In this document: positions 63,862 to 64,000 of the stretch, one piece after another
How the letters are laid out: the number at the start of each line of letters is the position of its first letter
Numbering within the stretch: the first letter of the stretch is position 1
NCBI GenBank assembly: GCA_963682025.1
Contig: OY821518.1
Location: 234,071,836 to 234,135,835, forward strand
Direction of reading: 5' to 3'
DNA from: Cordilura impudica
Taxonomy: Eukaryota > Arthropoda > Insecta > Diptera > Scathophagidae
DNA: 64,000 nt
Program-made: the position numbers and the translations under genes
Notes under the pieces: model-generated
The model's input: only the letters and a program-made list of their open reading frames with translations
Told to the model about the DNA's origin: nothing
Databases searched by the model: none

Positions 63862-64000
63862 GACGAATGCTATGGAAATTGGTGAAAGTCGGTGCATGCT
63901 CAGTTCCTATACAAATAACCTCTACGAGATCGACTTATACTCTTATTGCCATAACACCCAAATTATCATATAGATTTTGGTTACATTTTTACACCCATTA

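Larger units (their letters stand above)
63209..64000 (+). mobile_element. Helentron/DINE-1-like repeat, interrupted, running off the window
   Basis: GATACCCTATACCACTCTGT, GTTTGTAACTAACTGAGTCG, GATGTCCGTC, GTCCATGTAAATCTTGCAAT and CAGGTCGCAAAT follow the order of the 36079-36858 copy. The sequence is then interrupted (about 63358-63636), resumes as TGTAAGCTTTTATCGGCCAT, is interrupted by a SINE, and resumes as GAATGCTATGGAAATTGGTG to the window end. Confidence 0.75.

Noticed and set aside
63533..63897. Minus-strand frames such as the one reading GGNRTHDSRM
   Set aside because: These are translations of the SINE head, a common artefact of tRNA-derived repeats.
1..64000. CRISPR array, operon structure or bacterial ribosome-binding sites
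   Set aside because: Spliceosomal introns, eukaryotic transposons and polyadenylation signals show a eukaryotic genome; the tandem repeats lack unique spacers.

Overview
This is a gene-poor, AT-rich, transposon-packed window from an insect nuclear genome. It is probably a calyptrate fly (blow fly or house fly type). The supporting signs are short 60-nt-class introns, a kinase-less insulin-receptor-like gene of the kind known from flies, Helentron/DINE-1-like dispersed repeats with GTCC/GTCTG runs, and many mariner/Tc1, piggyBac, Transib, RTE and Jockey-type elements. The exact species cannot be told from the sequence.

Host genes. Four supported genes are present: (i) the last two coding exons of an unrecognised + strand gene (7565-10287); (ii) a complete three-exon short-chain dehydrogenase/reductase gene on + (39383-43243); (iii) tail-to-tail with it on -, a three-exon gene (46545-43410) that joins a thiolase-fold domain lacking its catalytic residues to a glutaredoxin-like domain; (iv) upstream of that on the same strand, six exons (52315-47055) of an insulin-receptor-like ectodomain protein that has a membrane anchor but no kinase. 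A possible microexon lies at 29875-29908. The larger introns of all four genes hold transposons.

Layout. 0-6 kb: a decayed mariner, a near-intact DD41D mariner, a Tc1 scrap and a Tc1-like element with doubled terminal repeats. 6-11.5 kb: terminal exons of gene (i) with a deleted DD41D mariner in its last intron. 11.5-15.7 kb: a fold-back-like repeat interrupted by a Tc3-like element and containing an inverted-repeat MITE. 16-22.5 kb: two piggyBac-like elements separated by a Tc1 scrap. 22.5-24.3 kb: nothing recognised. 24.3-27.7 kb: a Helentron-like repeat expanded by 1.6 kb of (TTTTCCATT/TTTTACAT) sequence and carrying an intact DD41D mariner. 27.7-33.5 kb: non-LTR fragments, a GC-rich tandem repeat and hairpins. 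33.7-38.7 kb: a broken RTE retrotransposon with two nested Helentron-like repeats. 39.3-52.3 kb: the host-gene cluster. 52.5-58.8 kb: a Jockey-type fragment split by a fold-back element plus an RTE copy with an intact 980-codon ORF. 59.4-62.4 kb: a Transib element with a RAG1-like transposase and RSS-like ends. 63-64 kb: a Helentron-like repeat carrying a tRNA-derived SINE.

Strongest leads. The Transib ends read CACAGTG, 22/23 bp, GCAAAAATC on both sides. Two paired empty/filled sites fix the exact ends of the Helentron-like repeat and show no target duplication. The thiolase-like protein has lost all three catalytic positions and appears spliced to a glutaredoxin-like exon. The receptor gene gives a consistent reading phase across six exons. 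Boundaries of decayed elements are read by eye and are approximate.
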